From NCBI GenBank assembly GCA_035967975.1, contig JAWQFQ010000008.1, forward strand, positions 28,766 through 92,765: a stretch of DNA of 64,000 nt, in the 5' to 3' direction. The notes under the pieces are model-generated. The model was not told where the DNA came from, did no database searches, and worked only from the letters and a program-made list of their open reading frames with translations. The DNA comes from Scytonema sp035967975. GTDB taxonomy: Bacteria; Cyanobacteriota; Cyanobacteriia; Cyanobacteriales; Nostocaceae. How positions within the stretch are numbered: the stretch's first letter is position 1; each line of letters opens with the position of its first letter. Shown one piece after another: positions 7,332-16,027 of the stretch. Both the position numbers and the translations under genes were made by a program.

Positions 7332-9245
7332 ATGAATAGTCAAGTTTTAGGTGGGCGCTATCGAACAACTCAAGTGTTAGCTCAAGGAGGATTTGGGCAA
7401 ACCTATCTTGCCACTGATACCCATCGTCCTAGCCATCCTACCTGTGTTGTTAAGCAACTGCGACCCGTCAATCAAAAGCCAGAGTTAATGCCAAAAATTC
7501 AACTTTGGTTTAAAAACGAAGGAGAAACTTTAGCGAAGCTTGGTCTTCACAACCAAATTCCTCAATTATTGGCTTATTTTGAGGAAGATGGAGAATTCTA
7601 TCTAGTTCAAGAATATATTCCCGGACAAACTTTAAGTTACGAACTAGTACCAGGAAACCCCTGGGACTCAGAGAAAGTTATACATTTATTAATAGATATT
7701 CTAGAAATTTTAGAATTTGTACACAGTCATGGTGTCATTCACCGTGATATAAAACCATCTAACATAATCCGAAGACAAACAGATAATAAATTAGTTTTAA
7801 TAGACTTTGGTACAGTCAAACAAATTCCCCCGCTAGATAGCCAAGGTCAACCAAATTTGACGCTAGCAGTTGGTACCCCAGCTTATATGCCAGTCGAACA
7901 ACTTTATGGCTATCCTCAACTCAACAGCGATATTTATGCAGTGGGAATTATTGGTATACAAGCAGCAAGTGGGTTATCTGCTCATGAAGTTAAATCTCTT
8001 ATCGATCCTCACAGTCCAAATTCTGGCATAGGGAGTTGGCGCGATCGCACGTCTATCTGCCAAGAGTTAGCAGATATTTTGGAAAAAATGGTTGTTCTTG
8101 ACTATCGAGAACGCTATCAAACAGCAACAGTGGTTATTTCTAACCTCAAAAATCTCAACAAAAACAACAGCCAAAATCCAGAAACAAATAGTAGTACTTT
8201 TGTTTTTGCCCCAGCCCTATCACCAAACACTGCGCCGTCAAACCGTTCAAAAACAACCTTATATAAACGACGTACGCTCCTGAGTTTACTGCCGATTGCG
8301 GGCATTGTTGCCGTTGCGCTCTCAGCAGCATTTTACTTCTTCTCAAAGCAGGATGTAAAAGCAGGGAATCTCTCTGTTGCTAAAGTCCTATCCGGACATT
8401 CCGGTTCTGTGTGGTCTGTGGCTTTGAGTGCTGACGCGCAAACCCTAGCAAGTGGTAGCGAAGACAAGAAAATCAAAATTTGGCATCCAGAAACGGGAGA
8501 ACTAAATCGCACACTAAACGCACATTCTGACAATGTCAGAACGATTAGTCTCAGTGCGGATGGACAAACCCTTGTCAGTGGGAGTGGAGATAATACCATC
8601 AAAATTTGGCAGCCCCAGACGGGCAAACTATTGAAAACGCTTACCAATCATTCTGAACCTGTATGGTCTGTTGTCTTGAGTCGTGACGGACAAACTCTAG
8701 TCAGTGGGAGTCAAGACAAAACTATTAAAGTTTGGGATGTACTATCAGGAAAACTTATACGTACTCTTGTTGGACATTCTGCTGCTGTCTACTCTGTTGC
8801 TCTGAGCCCCGACAGTCAAACCCTAGTGAGTGGTAGTCAAGACAAAACTGTTAAAGTTTGGGATGTGCAAACAGGGCTTTTACTTAGAACTATAGAGGGA
8901 CACACTGACGCCGTTAGGTCCGTCGCTATCAGCCCCGATGGGCAAACGATTGCTAGTGGAAGTTGGGATCAAATTATCAAGATTTGGAATATCCGCACGG
9001 GAATGCTAGTCCGCACCCTCAAAGGACATAGCGATCGCGTTGTTGCTGTTAGTTTCCGCTTTGATGGTAAAACCCTTGCCAGTGCTAGTGTTGATAACAC
9101 TGTAAAAATTTGGGATTTGCAAACAGGAGACTTGCGCCAAACTCTTTCCGGTCATTCTGATTGGGTGTTGTCAATTGCTATGAGTTCTTGGGGCAATACC
9201 CTCATCACTGGTAGCCGGGACAAAACTATTAAGATTTGGCAATAA
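7332..9245 (+). CDS. Ser/Thr protein kinase with C-terminal WD40 propeller, 637 aa
   Basis: N-terminal Hanks-type kinase (about 1-285): glycine-rich loop LAQGGFGQTYLA, ATP-anchoring Lys41 in CVVKQL, catalytic VIHRDIKPSNII with Asp at about 139, DFG as LIDFGTVKQ, and activation-segment end GTPAYMPVEQLYG, where PVE replaces APE. A basic linker and one membrane helix (about 317-338) follow. Seven WD40 repeats of the form GHS-x-x-VxSV ... SGS-x-DKTIKIW then fill about 350-637, a complete seven-blade propeller outside or across the membrane from the kinase. Catalytic residues are all present. The next gene encodes a similar WD40 propeller without a kinase, so both may sense or scaffold related targets. 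Confidence 0.95.
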   Translation: MNSQVLGGRYRTTQVLAQGGFGQTYLATDTHRPSHPTCVVKQLRPVNQKPELMPKIQLWFKNEGETLAKLGLHNQIPQLLAYFEEDGEFYLVQEYIPGQTLSYELVPGNPWDSEKVIHLLIDILEILEFVHSHGVIHRDIKPSNIIRRQTDNKLVLIDFGTVKQIPPLDSQGQPNLTLAVGTPAYMPVEQLYGYPQLNSDIYAVGIIGIQAASGLSAHEVKSLIDPHSPNSGIGSWRDRTSICQELADILEKMVVLDYRERYQTATVVISNLKNLNKNNSQNPETNSSTFVFAPALSPNTAPSNRSKTTLYKRRTLLSLLPIAGIVAVALSAAFYFFSKQDVKAGNLSVAKVLSGHSGSVWSVALSADAQTLASGSEDKKIKIWHPETGELNRTLNAHSDNVRTISLSADGQTLVSGSGDNTIKIWQPQTGKLLKTLTNHSEPVWSVVLSRDGQTLVSGSQDKTIKVWDVLSGKLIRTLVGHSAAVYSVALSPDSQTLVSGSQDKTVKVWDVQTGLLLRTIEGHTDAVRSVAISPDGQTIASGSWDQIIKIWNIRTGMLVRTLKGHSDRVVAVSFRFDGKTLASASVDNTVKIWDLQTGDLRQTLSGHSDWVLSIAMSSWGNTLITGSRDKTIKIWQ

Positions 9246-9286
9246 CTTAGAAAAAATTGGCGTGAGTACCGCTAATAGTCAAAGAG

Positions 9287-9321
9287 CAATTAGCCATTAG
9301 CCATTAGCAATCAGCCATTAA
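9287..9321 (+). repeat. Degenerate ATTAGCC tandem repeat
   Basis: About four imperfect copies of the same heptamer as at 7237-7292 (CAATTAGCCATTAGCC, then CAATCAGCC), in the 105-bp gap between the two WD40 genes. Confidence 0.7.
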
Positions 9322-9350
9322 TGTTTTAAGATTCCTATAGGAGATGTCTA

Positions 9351-10370
9351 ATGATAGAAAATAAAAAAACTCAAAATAGTCAGATTATTGGATATGGGAT
9401 TGCAACTGTGGTAGCGCTTTCTGGTGCGGCATACGGTATTTATCAATGGCAAGTCAATTCTCAACCTGAAGTGACAGTTAACTGGAATAATATTCAAGCT
9501 CAAAAAAGCTTTAGCGGTCATACAGATAGAGTTTGGTCTGTGGCTTTTAGTCCTGATGGACGAAGACTTGCAACTGCGAGTGAGGACAAAACTATCAGAT
9601 TGTGGAATGTAGAAACTGGGCAACCTATGAGAACTTTGCTAGGACATTCCAAAGGAGTTTTATCAGTATCTTTCCGTCCTGATGGAAAAATGCTTGCAAG
9701 TAGTGGCAAAGATGCAAGTGTCAAGCTTTGGGATCTACAAACTGGAAAATTAATTCGTTCTTTAGATGAACATCCCAAAAATGTTAGGTCTGTTGTCTTT
9801 AGCCCTGATGGACAGACTTTAATCAGTAGTAGCTGGGATAATACCGTCAAGATATGGAAAGTGAATACTGGCGAAGTTCTGCACACTCTTAAGGGTCATA
9901 ATGAAGGAGTTTTTGCTGTGACAATCAGTCCTAACGGTCAGACTCTTGCTACCGTGAGTAAGGATAAAACAACCAAACTCTGGAATCACAAGACAGGACA
10001 ACTTATCCGCACTCTAAAAGAACAAGATTCAGTGCGATCGGTTGCTTTTAGCCCAGATGGACAGACTCTCGCCACTGGTAGTAATGACAAAACCATTAAG
10101 TTGTGGAATGTTGCTACTGGAGAATTGATTCGGACTCTTAAAGGGCACACAAATTTAGTCAATTCTGTTGCTTTTAGTCTAGATGGACAAACCTTAGCTA
10201 GTGGTGGTGAGGATAAAACTATCAAATTCTGGAATTGGCGCACAGGAGAAGCAATTCGTACTATTGAGGAGCATACCGATGTGGTTACCGCTGTAGCTTT
10301 CAACCCCGATGGACAAAGCATAGCAAGTAGTAGTGGGGATAAGACTGCTAAAGTTTATGTCGTTCAATAA
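9351..10370 (+). CDS. Membrane-anchored WD40 repeat protein, 339 aa
   Basis: An N-terminal hydrophobic segment (about 12-32, IIGYGIATVVALSGAAYG) acts as a signal anchor, then seven WD40 repeats (from SGHTDRVWSV at about 55 to the end, each closing with DKT-x-x-LW or a variant) make one seven-blade propeller. The fifth repeat has KEQDSVRSV in place of the usual GH dipeptide. ATG at 9351 follows AGGAGA. It is clearly related to the WD40 half of the upstream kinase (same blade wording) and probably arose by duplication. No enzymatic domain is visible, so it is likely a scaffold. Confidence 0.9.
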   Translation: MIENKKTQNSQIIGYGIATVVALSGAAYGIYQWQVNSQPEVTVNWNNIQAQKSFSGHTDRVWSVAFSPDGRRLATASEDKTIRLWNVETGQPMRTLLGHSKGVLSVSFRPDGKMLASSGKDASVKLWDLQTGKLIRSLDEHPKNVRSVVFSPDGQTLISSSWDNTVKIWKVNTGEVLHTLKGHNEGVFAVTISPNGQTLATVSKDKTTKLWNHKTGQLIRTLKEQDSVRSVAFSPDGQTLATGSNDKTIKLWNVATGELIRTLKGHTNLVNSVAFSLDGQTLASGGEDKTIKFWNWRTGEAIRTIEEHTDVVTAVAFNPDGQSIASSSGDKTAKVYVVQ

Positions 10371-10436
10371 ACTTATTTGACTTTTGCCTCTTAATAAGCG
10401 CTATCATCAGCCATAGCTGGGTTTATTTTTAACACT

Positions 10437-10457
10437 ATGGGCGAAGCAAAGCGTCGT
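10437..10457 (+). CDS. DUF2839 protein, first exon (7 codons)
   Basis: ATG at 10437 starts MGEAKRR, the signature N-terminus of the small cyanobacterial DUF2839 family. The coding sequence is then broken at 10457/10458 by a group II intron beginning GTGCGATTCG. Joined to the second exon at 12677, it gives a 71-aa protein beginning MGEAKRRKVLLGEKYGQ. Without splicing, only a short dead-end peptide would be made. Confidence 0.8.
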
Positions 10458-11015
10458 GTGCGATTCGTTGTTTAGTGAATCACGGTAATCAGTCCGTACA
10501 TAACTAAACCAGTCCGACAGCAGATTACTGTCATTAAGGGCTGAACTCTCGGTCAGATGCAAGTGCAAGTCTTGCCATTCAGACTCAGAATTGACTCCTT
10601 ATCTGCCCACACCGAACAAGCTCGGTTCTTGTAGAGTGAAGCTGGGAACAGGGCGCAATCAGACGACCGTTGCGGGTTGACACTGGCGCTAACAGGGAGT
10701 TCCTACGATGAAACAGAGCCTAGAAAAACGACTTATTTGCAGGCAGGGCGCAACGTAAAATCCCTGACCTCACTGGAGTTCATTCCCGCCGAACAAGCGT
10801 CGAGTAACGGCAAGAGTCCAGGGAATCCAGTAGTTGAATTGGCTACATCTAACGGAACAATCAATCTCTCCGAGGGAACGAAGAAAAACGAATTGTGGGT
10901 CTTGAGACGGTCGAATCTCAGGTAGTCCAGACGAGCGGAGGAATCCCCACAGTTCGGGTAGGACAGTCCGTAATTGGACTGAGGTGTTCAGAGAATACAA
11001 ACTAGAGAAGAGAAA

Positions 11016-12518
11016 ATGATTAGACACAGTTACAAAACTAGTGAATCTTGGAAAGCCCTACCGTGGAAGAAATTCCGCCGAAATCTTTTCCGCCTTCAAA
11101 AGCGCGTATTTAAAGCTGTTCAAGCTGGAGACAAGCGAAAAGCGCGGTTTCTCCAAAAGCTGATTCTAAAATCAACCTCGGCTCGATTTCTGGCAATAAG
11201 ACAAGTATCACAGCTAAATGCTGGTAAAAAGACGGCGGGTATTGATGGGAAGAAATCCCTCTCATTCGAGGAACGCTTCAACCTTGAAGAATTACTAAGA
11301 GTGAATAGCGGAAATTGGAAACATCTTGGACTACGGGAAATCCCCATCCCTAAGAAGGACGGGACTACCAGAATGCTTAAGATACCCACCATCGCGGATA
11401 GAGCTTGGCAATGCCTCGCAAAATATGCACTTGAACCAGCACACGAAGCCAGTTTCCACGCCAGGAGTTATGGGTTCAGAACTGGGCGCTCCGCCCATGA
11501 TGCACAAAAGTACATCTTCCTAAACCTTAACTCCAAAGCTAATGGAATAAATAAGCGAGTCATTGAACTCGATATTGAAAAGTGCTTCGATAGGATTAAT
11601 CACTCAGCAATAATGGACGAACTCATTGCCCCTAAAGGCTTAAAACTCGGAATATTCCGATGTCTCAAGGCAGGAGTCAACCCAGAATTCCCCGAACAGG
11701 GAACACCTCAAGGGGGAGTGGTCAGCCCACTATTAGCAAACATCGCGCTCAACGGGATTGAGAGTATACACAGATACCATGAGAATCAAGGACAGAGAAT
11801 CACTGACAAAACCTCAGTCAGCGATATCACCGAGCCATCAGTCCGATACGCAGATGACATGGTTATTATACTTCGACCCGAAGATGATGCGACAGAGATA
11901 CTTGAAAGAATCAGCGAGTTTCTCCGCAAACGCGGAATGAATGTAAGCCAAAAGAAAACCAAAATTACCGCTTCGACAGATGGGTTTGATTTCCTCGGCT
12001 GGCACTTCAAAGTCCAGAAAAACGGAAAGTTTAGATGTAACCCCTCAGTGGATAACTTCAAAGCGTTCCGTAAGAAAGTAAAACACATCGTCAACAACTC
12101 GAACTATGGTGCTACCACAAAGGCTGACAAATTAGCCTCGGTAGTTAGAGGTTGGAGAAATTACCATAAGTTCTGCAAGATGGACGGCTCCAGGAATTCC
12201 CTGTACCACATCGAAACAAGAGCTTACAAGGTATTTAACAAGGAAACCAAACAAAACCGCTACTCTAGCAAGAAATTACTAGACAAGGCATTTCCAGCAG
12301 TTCCCTACTCCGAAAATAAACACGTCATGGTCAAAGGAACAAAATCCCCCTATGACGGAGATACAACCTACTGGAGCGAACGTAATAGCAAGCTCTACAA
12401 CGGTGAAACCTCTAAAGCTCTTAAGAAGCAGAACCATAAATGTGCATCCTGCGGCTTAAAGTTCATCGATGAGGAACGGGTTCACCTACATCACATCGAC
12501 GGAAATCATGCCAACTGA
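11016..12518 (+). CDS. ltrA: Group II intron reverse transcriptase/maturase, HNH domain cut by an in-frame TGA
   Basis: Promotes intron splicing and copies intron RNA into DNA at new sites. Domains in order: N-terminal RT0-like region (about 20-75), reverse transcriptase with IPKKDGTTRMLKIPT, ELDIEKCFDRINH, GTPQGGVVSPLL and the catalytic YADD (VRYADDMVII), thumb/maturase domain with GFDFLGWHF and VVRGWRNYHKFC, and a C-terminal HNH endonuclease domain (CASCGLKF ... VHLHHIDGNHAN). The ORF stops at TGA 12516-12518, where homologues are expected to carry Trp. The same frame continues KKNNLEAIHESCHDYKHMSK to TAA at 12590, completing the HNH motif. RT and maturase should work, but cleavage of the second strand probably does not. 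Confidence 0.92.
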   Translation: MIRHSYKTSESWKALPWKKFRRNLFRLQKRVFKAVQAGDKRKARFLQKLILKSTSARFLAIRQVSQLNAGKKTAGIDGKKSLSFEERFNLEELLRVNSGNWKHLGLREIPIPKKDGTTRMLKIPTIADRAWQCLAKYALEPAHEASFHARSYGFRTGRSAHDAQKYIFLNLNSKANGINKRVIELDIEKCFDRINHSAIMDELIAPKGLKLGIFRCLKAGVNPEFPEQGTPQGGVVSPLLANIALNGIESIHRYHENQGQRITDKTSVSDITEPSVRYADDMVIILRPEDDATEILERISEFLRKRGMNVSQKKTKITASTDGFDFLGWHFKVQKNGKFRCNPSVDNFKAFRKKVKHIVNNSNYGATTKADKLASVVRGWRNYHKFCKMDGSRNSLYHIETRAYKVFNKETKQNRYSSKKLLDKAFPAVPYSENKHVMVKGTKSPYDGDTTYWSERNSKLYNGETSKALKKQNHKCASCGLKFIDEERVHLHHIDGNHAN

Positions 12519-12590
12519 AAGAAAAATAATCTTGAAGCAATTCACGAGAGTTGCCACGATTACAAGCACATGAGCAAAAGCGAAAGCTAA
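12519..12590 (+). pseudogene. Orphaned C-terminal tail of the intron HNH domain
   Basis: Direct in-frame continuation after the TGA at 12516-12518. It encodes the rest of the HNH fold, including the last His (HESCHDYKH), and ends at TAA 12588-12590. A single base change TGG to TGA explains the break. It would be translated only by readthrough. Confidence 0.75.
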
Positions 12591-12599
12591 GAACATCGG

Positions 12600-12633
12600 G
12601 AGCCGTGTACACGGAAACGGGTACGCACGGATC
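12600..12633 (+). ncRNA. Group II intron domain V, catalytic hairpin
   Basis: GAGCCGTGTAC at the left pairs with GTACGCACGGATC at the right around a GAAA tetraloop, with a small bulge. The AGC triad present in this stem is the catalytic core of group II introns. It lies right after the maturase gene and just before domain VI. Confidence 0.85.
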
Positions 12634-12676
12634 TAACTGAGAGGTGCGGGGAATAATATCCCCCATCGACTCAACC

Positions 12677-12871
12677 AAAGTATTGCTGGGAGAAAAATAC
12701 GGTCAAGACAACAATCGGTTTTTGCCTTGGATTCCCGTCACCAAATCTCAAGCCGAACTACTGGTGAAATGGGCGAACCGCCTCACCTGGATTGGTATTG
12801 GTGGTTTGGTTGCCGCTTGGATAACAGTTCGTTTTATCGGTCCGGCTTTTGGTTGGTGGGAAGTCGTTTGA
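12677..12871 (+). CDS. DUF2839 protein, second exon (64 codons)
   Basis: Encodes KVLLGEKYGQ and then one membrane segment, with RFIGPAFGWWEVV at the C-terminus, the conserved end of the family. Joined to the MGEAKRR exon at 10437 it gives a complete 71-aa protein with no gap or frameshift, so removal of the intron restores the gene exactly. Function of the family is unknown; it is a small membrane protein. An isolated start at 12644 inside the intron would give a protein without the MGEAKRR signature and is less likely. Confidence 0.85.
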   Translation, partial: KVLLGEKYGQDNNRFLPWIPVTKSQAELLVKWANRLTWIGIGGLVAAWITVRFIGPAFGWWEVV

Positions 12872-12930
12872 TTGACGTCTCTGCTGATTGTTGATCCGGA
12901 GATTCACCCATTTACCTACACCTGATCGCT

Positions 12931-12958
12931 GTGAGGGCGAACAACCGTTCGCCCCTAC
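12931..12958. repeat. AGGGCGAAC palindrome in a 1-kb gene-free stretch
   Basis: GTGAGGGCGAAC faces GTTCGCCCCTAC, a common cyanobacterial dispersed hairpin. It lies in the otherwise gene-free region 12872-13887, where I see only a C-rich ACACCC stretch at 12955-12980 and AT-rich DNA with no convincing ORF or RNA gene. Confidence 0.7.
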
Positions 12959-13887
12959 ACCCGGTCACCCTACACCCCATGTTTTTTAGGAGCATCCCAC
13001 GGGTAGCGATTGCAACCCGTTATAAATGGAAGAAACACAATTTTCCCCTACACCCTTGTGTTTCTTGAAAGTCCCTAAAGAGAAAGACAGCAAGGAATTG
13101 CTAGCTGTTTTCTTGATTTATGTGAGTTATAATAGCTACAGTCACGCCAACTCCGATTTCTAAGTAATTGAGCTTATTTTTTTTATAAATAAAACTTACG
13201 TGTAATTCACCATTCCCATAACTTCTAGGATTGAACCAAAGAGAAAAGCTCAAGGTCACTCTCCCAAATTTAGCAGTCAACAAGTATAAAACCTGACTTT
13301 CTGGCTAACAGTGGAAATATATGCCGAAATGGCAACATAGTGCCTTAAAGTTCCGTTATCTTCATTGTAAGTTCGATCCTTAAATTTCGAGTTACTAGAG
13401 TCATCTACCAATTTCACCATATTTTCAGGAGAAATCGAAGTAGACAGTCTTGCTAGGTCTACTAGCTTCAAGTTTCCGGTTCCCTATCAGTTGCTCCAAA
13501 CAGATAAAGTCAAGCATATAATAGCTACTGAGGCAGTCTCTTTGGCTACGTGTAGCAACGAGATTTGAAATATCAGTATTTTCAGCAATTGACTTGTGCT
13601 AAATATGAGTTAATGTTAAAGCGAATTGCTTTCGCTTTCTATCACCTTTGGTAGAACTGTGTAAAGACAGGATAAACTTCCACCCTTTTTTCCGAAATAC
13701 TGGATCTCGAAATTGAATATTTTGATACGACAGGCAAATGCTATATAGACTAACCTAATCTTGGTAGCCTGTTCGTACATCTTATACTTCTACGAATTGT
13801 AATGAGTAGTTTACAATACCAGTTGATGAGAAAATCTAAAGAAAATATAAAAGAGACTAGAATAACTGTGGTGTTAGGAGGAAAAAC

Positions 13888-14229
13888 GTGTTTCTCAGAC
13901 TAGCGCAACAACATCGGCAATTTGTCCAAGACTTAGTTATGAACCTACAAGCCTTGGCGATTGTATTAGAGCGGCGTGGATATCCTGCGTCTTGCTATAC
14001 TTGTGGCGACCAAATGAATAGTGCTTCTTTTATGGTCAGCTTGGGAGAAAATCACCTGATTCGGTTTTTAGTATCCGATTACGGGATCACTTGGACTGAG
14101 ATGCGGGACGATCGCGAATTAATGAAACTAGAGGGTGCTGAAGCAGTCAACCAGCTACAGGAACTGGCAAATATTATCAAGCATCCCGTTCCAACCACTG
14201 TGGCTGGTAAAGCCCTAGCCAAGCGCTAG
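13888..14229 (+). CDS. DUF1815 family protein, 113 aa
   Basis: MFLRLAQQHRQFVQDLVMNL, CYTCGDQMNSASFMVSLG and FLVSDYGITWTEMRDDRELM are the signature blocks of DUF1815, a small soluble family found across cyanobacteria. The gene starts with GTG at 13888, preceded at 5 bp by a strong AGGAGG, which decides the start. A CxxC-like pair (CYTC at about 37-40) is present and may bind metal or be redox-active; this is inference. Function is unknown. It stands alone, between a gene-free stretch and a mobile-element remnant. Confidence 0.93.
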   Translation: MFLRLAQQHRQFVQDLVMNLQALAIVLERRGYPASCYTCGDQMNSASFMVSLGENHLIRFLVSDYGITWTEMRDDRELMKLEGAEAVNQLQELANIIKHPVPTTVAGKALAKR

Positions 14230-14280
14230 TTAGTTAAATAAACGTGCTAGTGAATGCTCACCGCCGATTGCTAATTACCT

Positions 14281-14793
14281 AAAAGCACGCGGGACGCGCT
14301 CAAGCCACGTAGTTTCAACTCGTGGATGAAAGCGGAGACGAGCACTCTTTTTTGCCTTCAATTCATGCGATTATGGTACAATAAACATAGCACTCGTTAT
14401 AATAGCAAGTTGCCAACGTATAAGCCTAGCGGCGCGTATAGATGTCTAACGACTCTTCGGTAACAAAGACTTTGAGGGCTAGAAAATAATGGCGAGAAAT
14501 CGCACAAGCTTGAGATAGGACTCCGTAACGTGGGGTTTGGGTCTAACACGTAGAAAAAAGAGCCAGCCTTATTACTACGAGTACTCGTGGGTGCCGACAG
14601 ATTAACAAGCCAAGGCTGGCTCTTTTTTCAGGGGACAATGAAAGGGCACACGTGAACGTTAATCGCCTCTGGAGATATCGACCTCTGTTCTGGTGGGGAA
14701 ACTCCTCAGGATAAGCCGAATCGTAGAAAGAGGAAACCTCAGAAGTGATTCTGGGAATCTCCGTCTCTTTAGAGCGGAGAGGATGTCAAAAGA
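14281..14793. mobile_element. IS200/IS605-type remnant or non-autonomous element
   Basis: The left end has a REP-like hairpin CCACGTAGTTTCAACTCGTGG followed by ATGAAAGCGGA. The right end has GAATCTCCGTCTCTTTAGAG and CGGAGAGGATGTCA, the stem-loop style ending of IS605 elements in cyanobacteria. The segment 14650-14760 (CGCCTCTGGAGATATCGACC then GTGGGGAAACTCCTCAGG) resembles the transcribed 3' region of tnpB that gives a guide RNA. No transposase is present. Exact edges are uncertain; the call rests on end-hairpin style, not on a match. Confidence 0.5.
14554..14628. terminator. Strong 17-bp inverted repeat, bidirectional terminator-like
   Basis: AAAAAAGAGCCAGCCTT (14554-14570) is perfectly inverted at 14612-14628 as AAGGCTGGCTCTTTTTT, giving a GC stem with an A/T tract on both sides. 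The 41-base loop contains a nested palindrome ACGAGTACTCGT. It sits inside the IS200/IS605-type remnant, and may be an intrinsic terminator or part of a structured RNA. Confidence 0.7.
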
Positions 14794-15258
14794 CTAGAAA
14801 AGATAAACCATTCACACTCGGTTATTAGCTATTGGCTATTAGCCATGGTATTGTATTGTGTCAGTGGCGTTGAGTCTGCTGCTTGTGTATCTACAATGTG
14901 TTGATAATCTTCACAAAACCGTCGATGCAAGCCATTAAACCTCTTGCATAGAGATAATACAAATCATCCCTGCTTGAGAGAAAGGGTGCTGAACAGTAGG
15001 GGTGAATACAGCTGTCATTGACAAATGTGAATATTTGTTTTGTAATTGCAGAAATCGATTACAGGGGTGTCAGGTAAAATATCGTTTCTTTCGTTCATAA
15101 TTCTTTGCAAACGCTACCCGTGGAACGTTTTGAACAGGAATGTTGAGCGTAGTTCCTAGTCATAACGCAACTTTAGTCGGGGTGCGTTTAAATGTACATG
15201 GAATTTTATGCTATTCCATATGTGGAATAGCTATTTTTATTTGCTTGTAAGTTTTAAG

Positions 15259-15753
15259 ATGTCTGAAGAAAAACTGAATCAGCCTCAACTTCCGCCGACG
15301 GAGGCTATTGACCATCTCTCAAGTCATCCCGTAGAAAAGTGGTTTGAATATCCTGTCAGAGTGCAACCCCACCACACTGACTACGCAGGAGTTGCGTGGC
15401 ATGGAACGTACATCACTTGGATGGAAGAAGCACGGGTGGAATGCTTGCGGGCGATTGGCATCGACTACTCAGATTTAGTCAATTTAGGCTGCGATTTACC
15501 TGTGGTAGAACTTTCAGTACGCTATCACCAGTCAATTCAACTGGGTATGCCCGCAGTAGTGAGAACCCGTATGTCTGAGGTCACTGGCGTTCGCATTAAC
15601 TGGGATTATGTGATTGAATCACTAGATAAGCAAATTTTATATGCTACTGCCAAGGTGACTTTAGTAGCTGTAGACCGTGAAAGAGGAAAAATTATGCGCC
15701 AATTACCTCCTGCTGTTAAGGATGTCTTGGCACGTCTGGGAAGCATCTGTTAA
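15259..15753 (+). CDS. Acyl-CoA thioesterase, 4-hydroxybenzoyl-CoA thioesterase (YbgC) type, 164 aa
   Basis: Hotdog-fold hydrolase acting on acyl-CoA thioesters. The active-site block HHTDYAGVAWHGTYITWMEE (about residues 38-58) carries the conserved Asp and the helix wording of the family. A further block is VRYHQSIQLG. An upstream in-frame ATG at 15208 would add 17 residues (MLFHMWNSYFYLLV), but the family begins near MSEEKLN, so I take ATG at 15259. Substrate is unknown. It stands alone on the + strand with repeats on both sides. Confidence 0.88.
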   Translation: MSEEKLNQPQLPPTEAIDHLSSHPVEKWFEYPVRVQPHHTDYAGVAWHGTYITWMEEARVECLRAIGIDYSDLVNLGCDLPVVELSVRYHQSIQLGMPAVVRTRMSEVTGVRINWDYVIESLDKQILYATAKVTLVAVDRERGKIMRQLPPAVKDVLARLGSIC

Positions 15754-15826
15754 ATAGTTGTGGTTAGTGGATAGTAGATAGTGGATAGTAATAATTTGTA
15801 ACAACTAACCACTATCTACTCTCAAC

Positions 15827-16027
15827 CTAATTATTTTCGGCAGTTGTACTTGGTACATTTTGGGATGGATACATGACTTGTTGCCAAATATCCTGAGGAC
15901 TAATCCCAAACCCAGCTTTTAATAAAACAATGGAGACAGCAACAATAAACGCAGTGTTTGCCTTTGTTTTCATTGATTTTACTAATACTGCGTAGACAAT
16001 CCAAGCCACAAGTAAGGTTGCCAACAT
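15827..16027 (-). CDS. Small membrane protein, 66 aa
   Basis: Two hydrophobic segments are visible, MLATLLVAWIVYAVLV (1-16) and TAFIVAVSIVLLKAGF (about 25-40), followed by a polar tail SPQDIWQQVMYPSQNVP. It looks like a small conserved cyanobacterial membrane protein. I cannot name it. Start ATG at 16027 is the only plausible one. It lies in a gap otherwise filled with repeats. Confidence 0.65.
   Translation of the reverse strand: MLATLLVAWIVYAVLVKSMKTKANTAFIVAVSIVLLKAGFGISPQDIWQQVMYPSQNVPSTTAENN

Larger units (their letters stand above)
10458..12676 (+). mobile_element. Group II intron (about 2.2 kb) inserted in a DUF2839 gene
   Basis: The 5' end GTGCGATTCG fits the GUGYG consensus. A maturase gene lies at 11016-12518 in the expected loop (domain IV). 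Domain V is seen at 12600-12633 (GAGCCGTGTACACGGAAACG and its partner GGGTACGCACGGATC), followed by a domain VI hairpin (GGTGCGGGGA ... TCCCCCATCGACTC). The exact 3' edge is set by the reading frame of the host gene, giving ...CAACC before AAAGTATTG; a boundary one or two bases away cannot be excluded. Exon-binding sites were not firmly assigned. Type is likely chloroplast-like, as usual in cyanobacteria. Confidence 0.88.

Noticed and set aside
10677..10925. 82-codon frame between the WD40 gene and the maturase
   Set aside because: It lies in the folded 5' part of the group II intron RNA (domain I), where open frames arise by chance.
12644..12676. Alternative start of DUF2839 inside the intron
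   Set aside because: It would code MRGIISPIDST from intron domain VI and lose the MGEAKRR signature found at 10437.
13368..13382. tRNA T-loop-like GTTCGATCCT
   Set aside because: No matching acceptor, D or anticodon arms could be found around it.
13101..13471. Two short minus-strand frames in the gap before DUF1815
   Set aside because: No start signals, no recognisable family, AT-rich; judged noncoding.
14448..14490. Short frame MSNDSSVTKTLRARK in the IS605-like remnant
   Set aside because: Only 15 codons, no family, inside a mobile-element remnant; not supportable.
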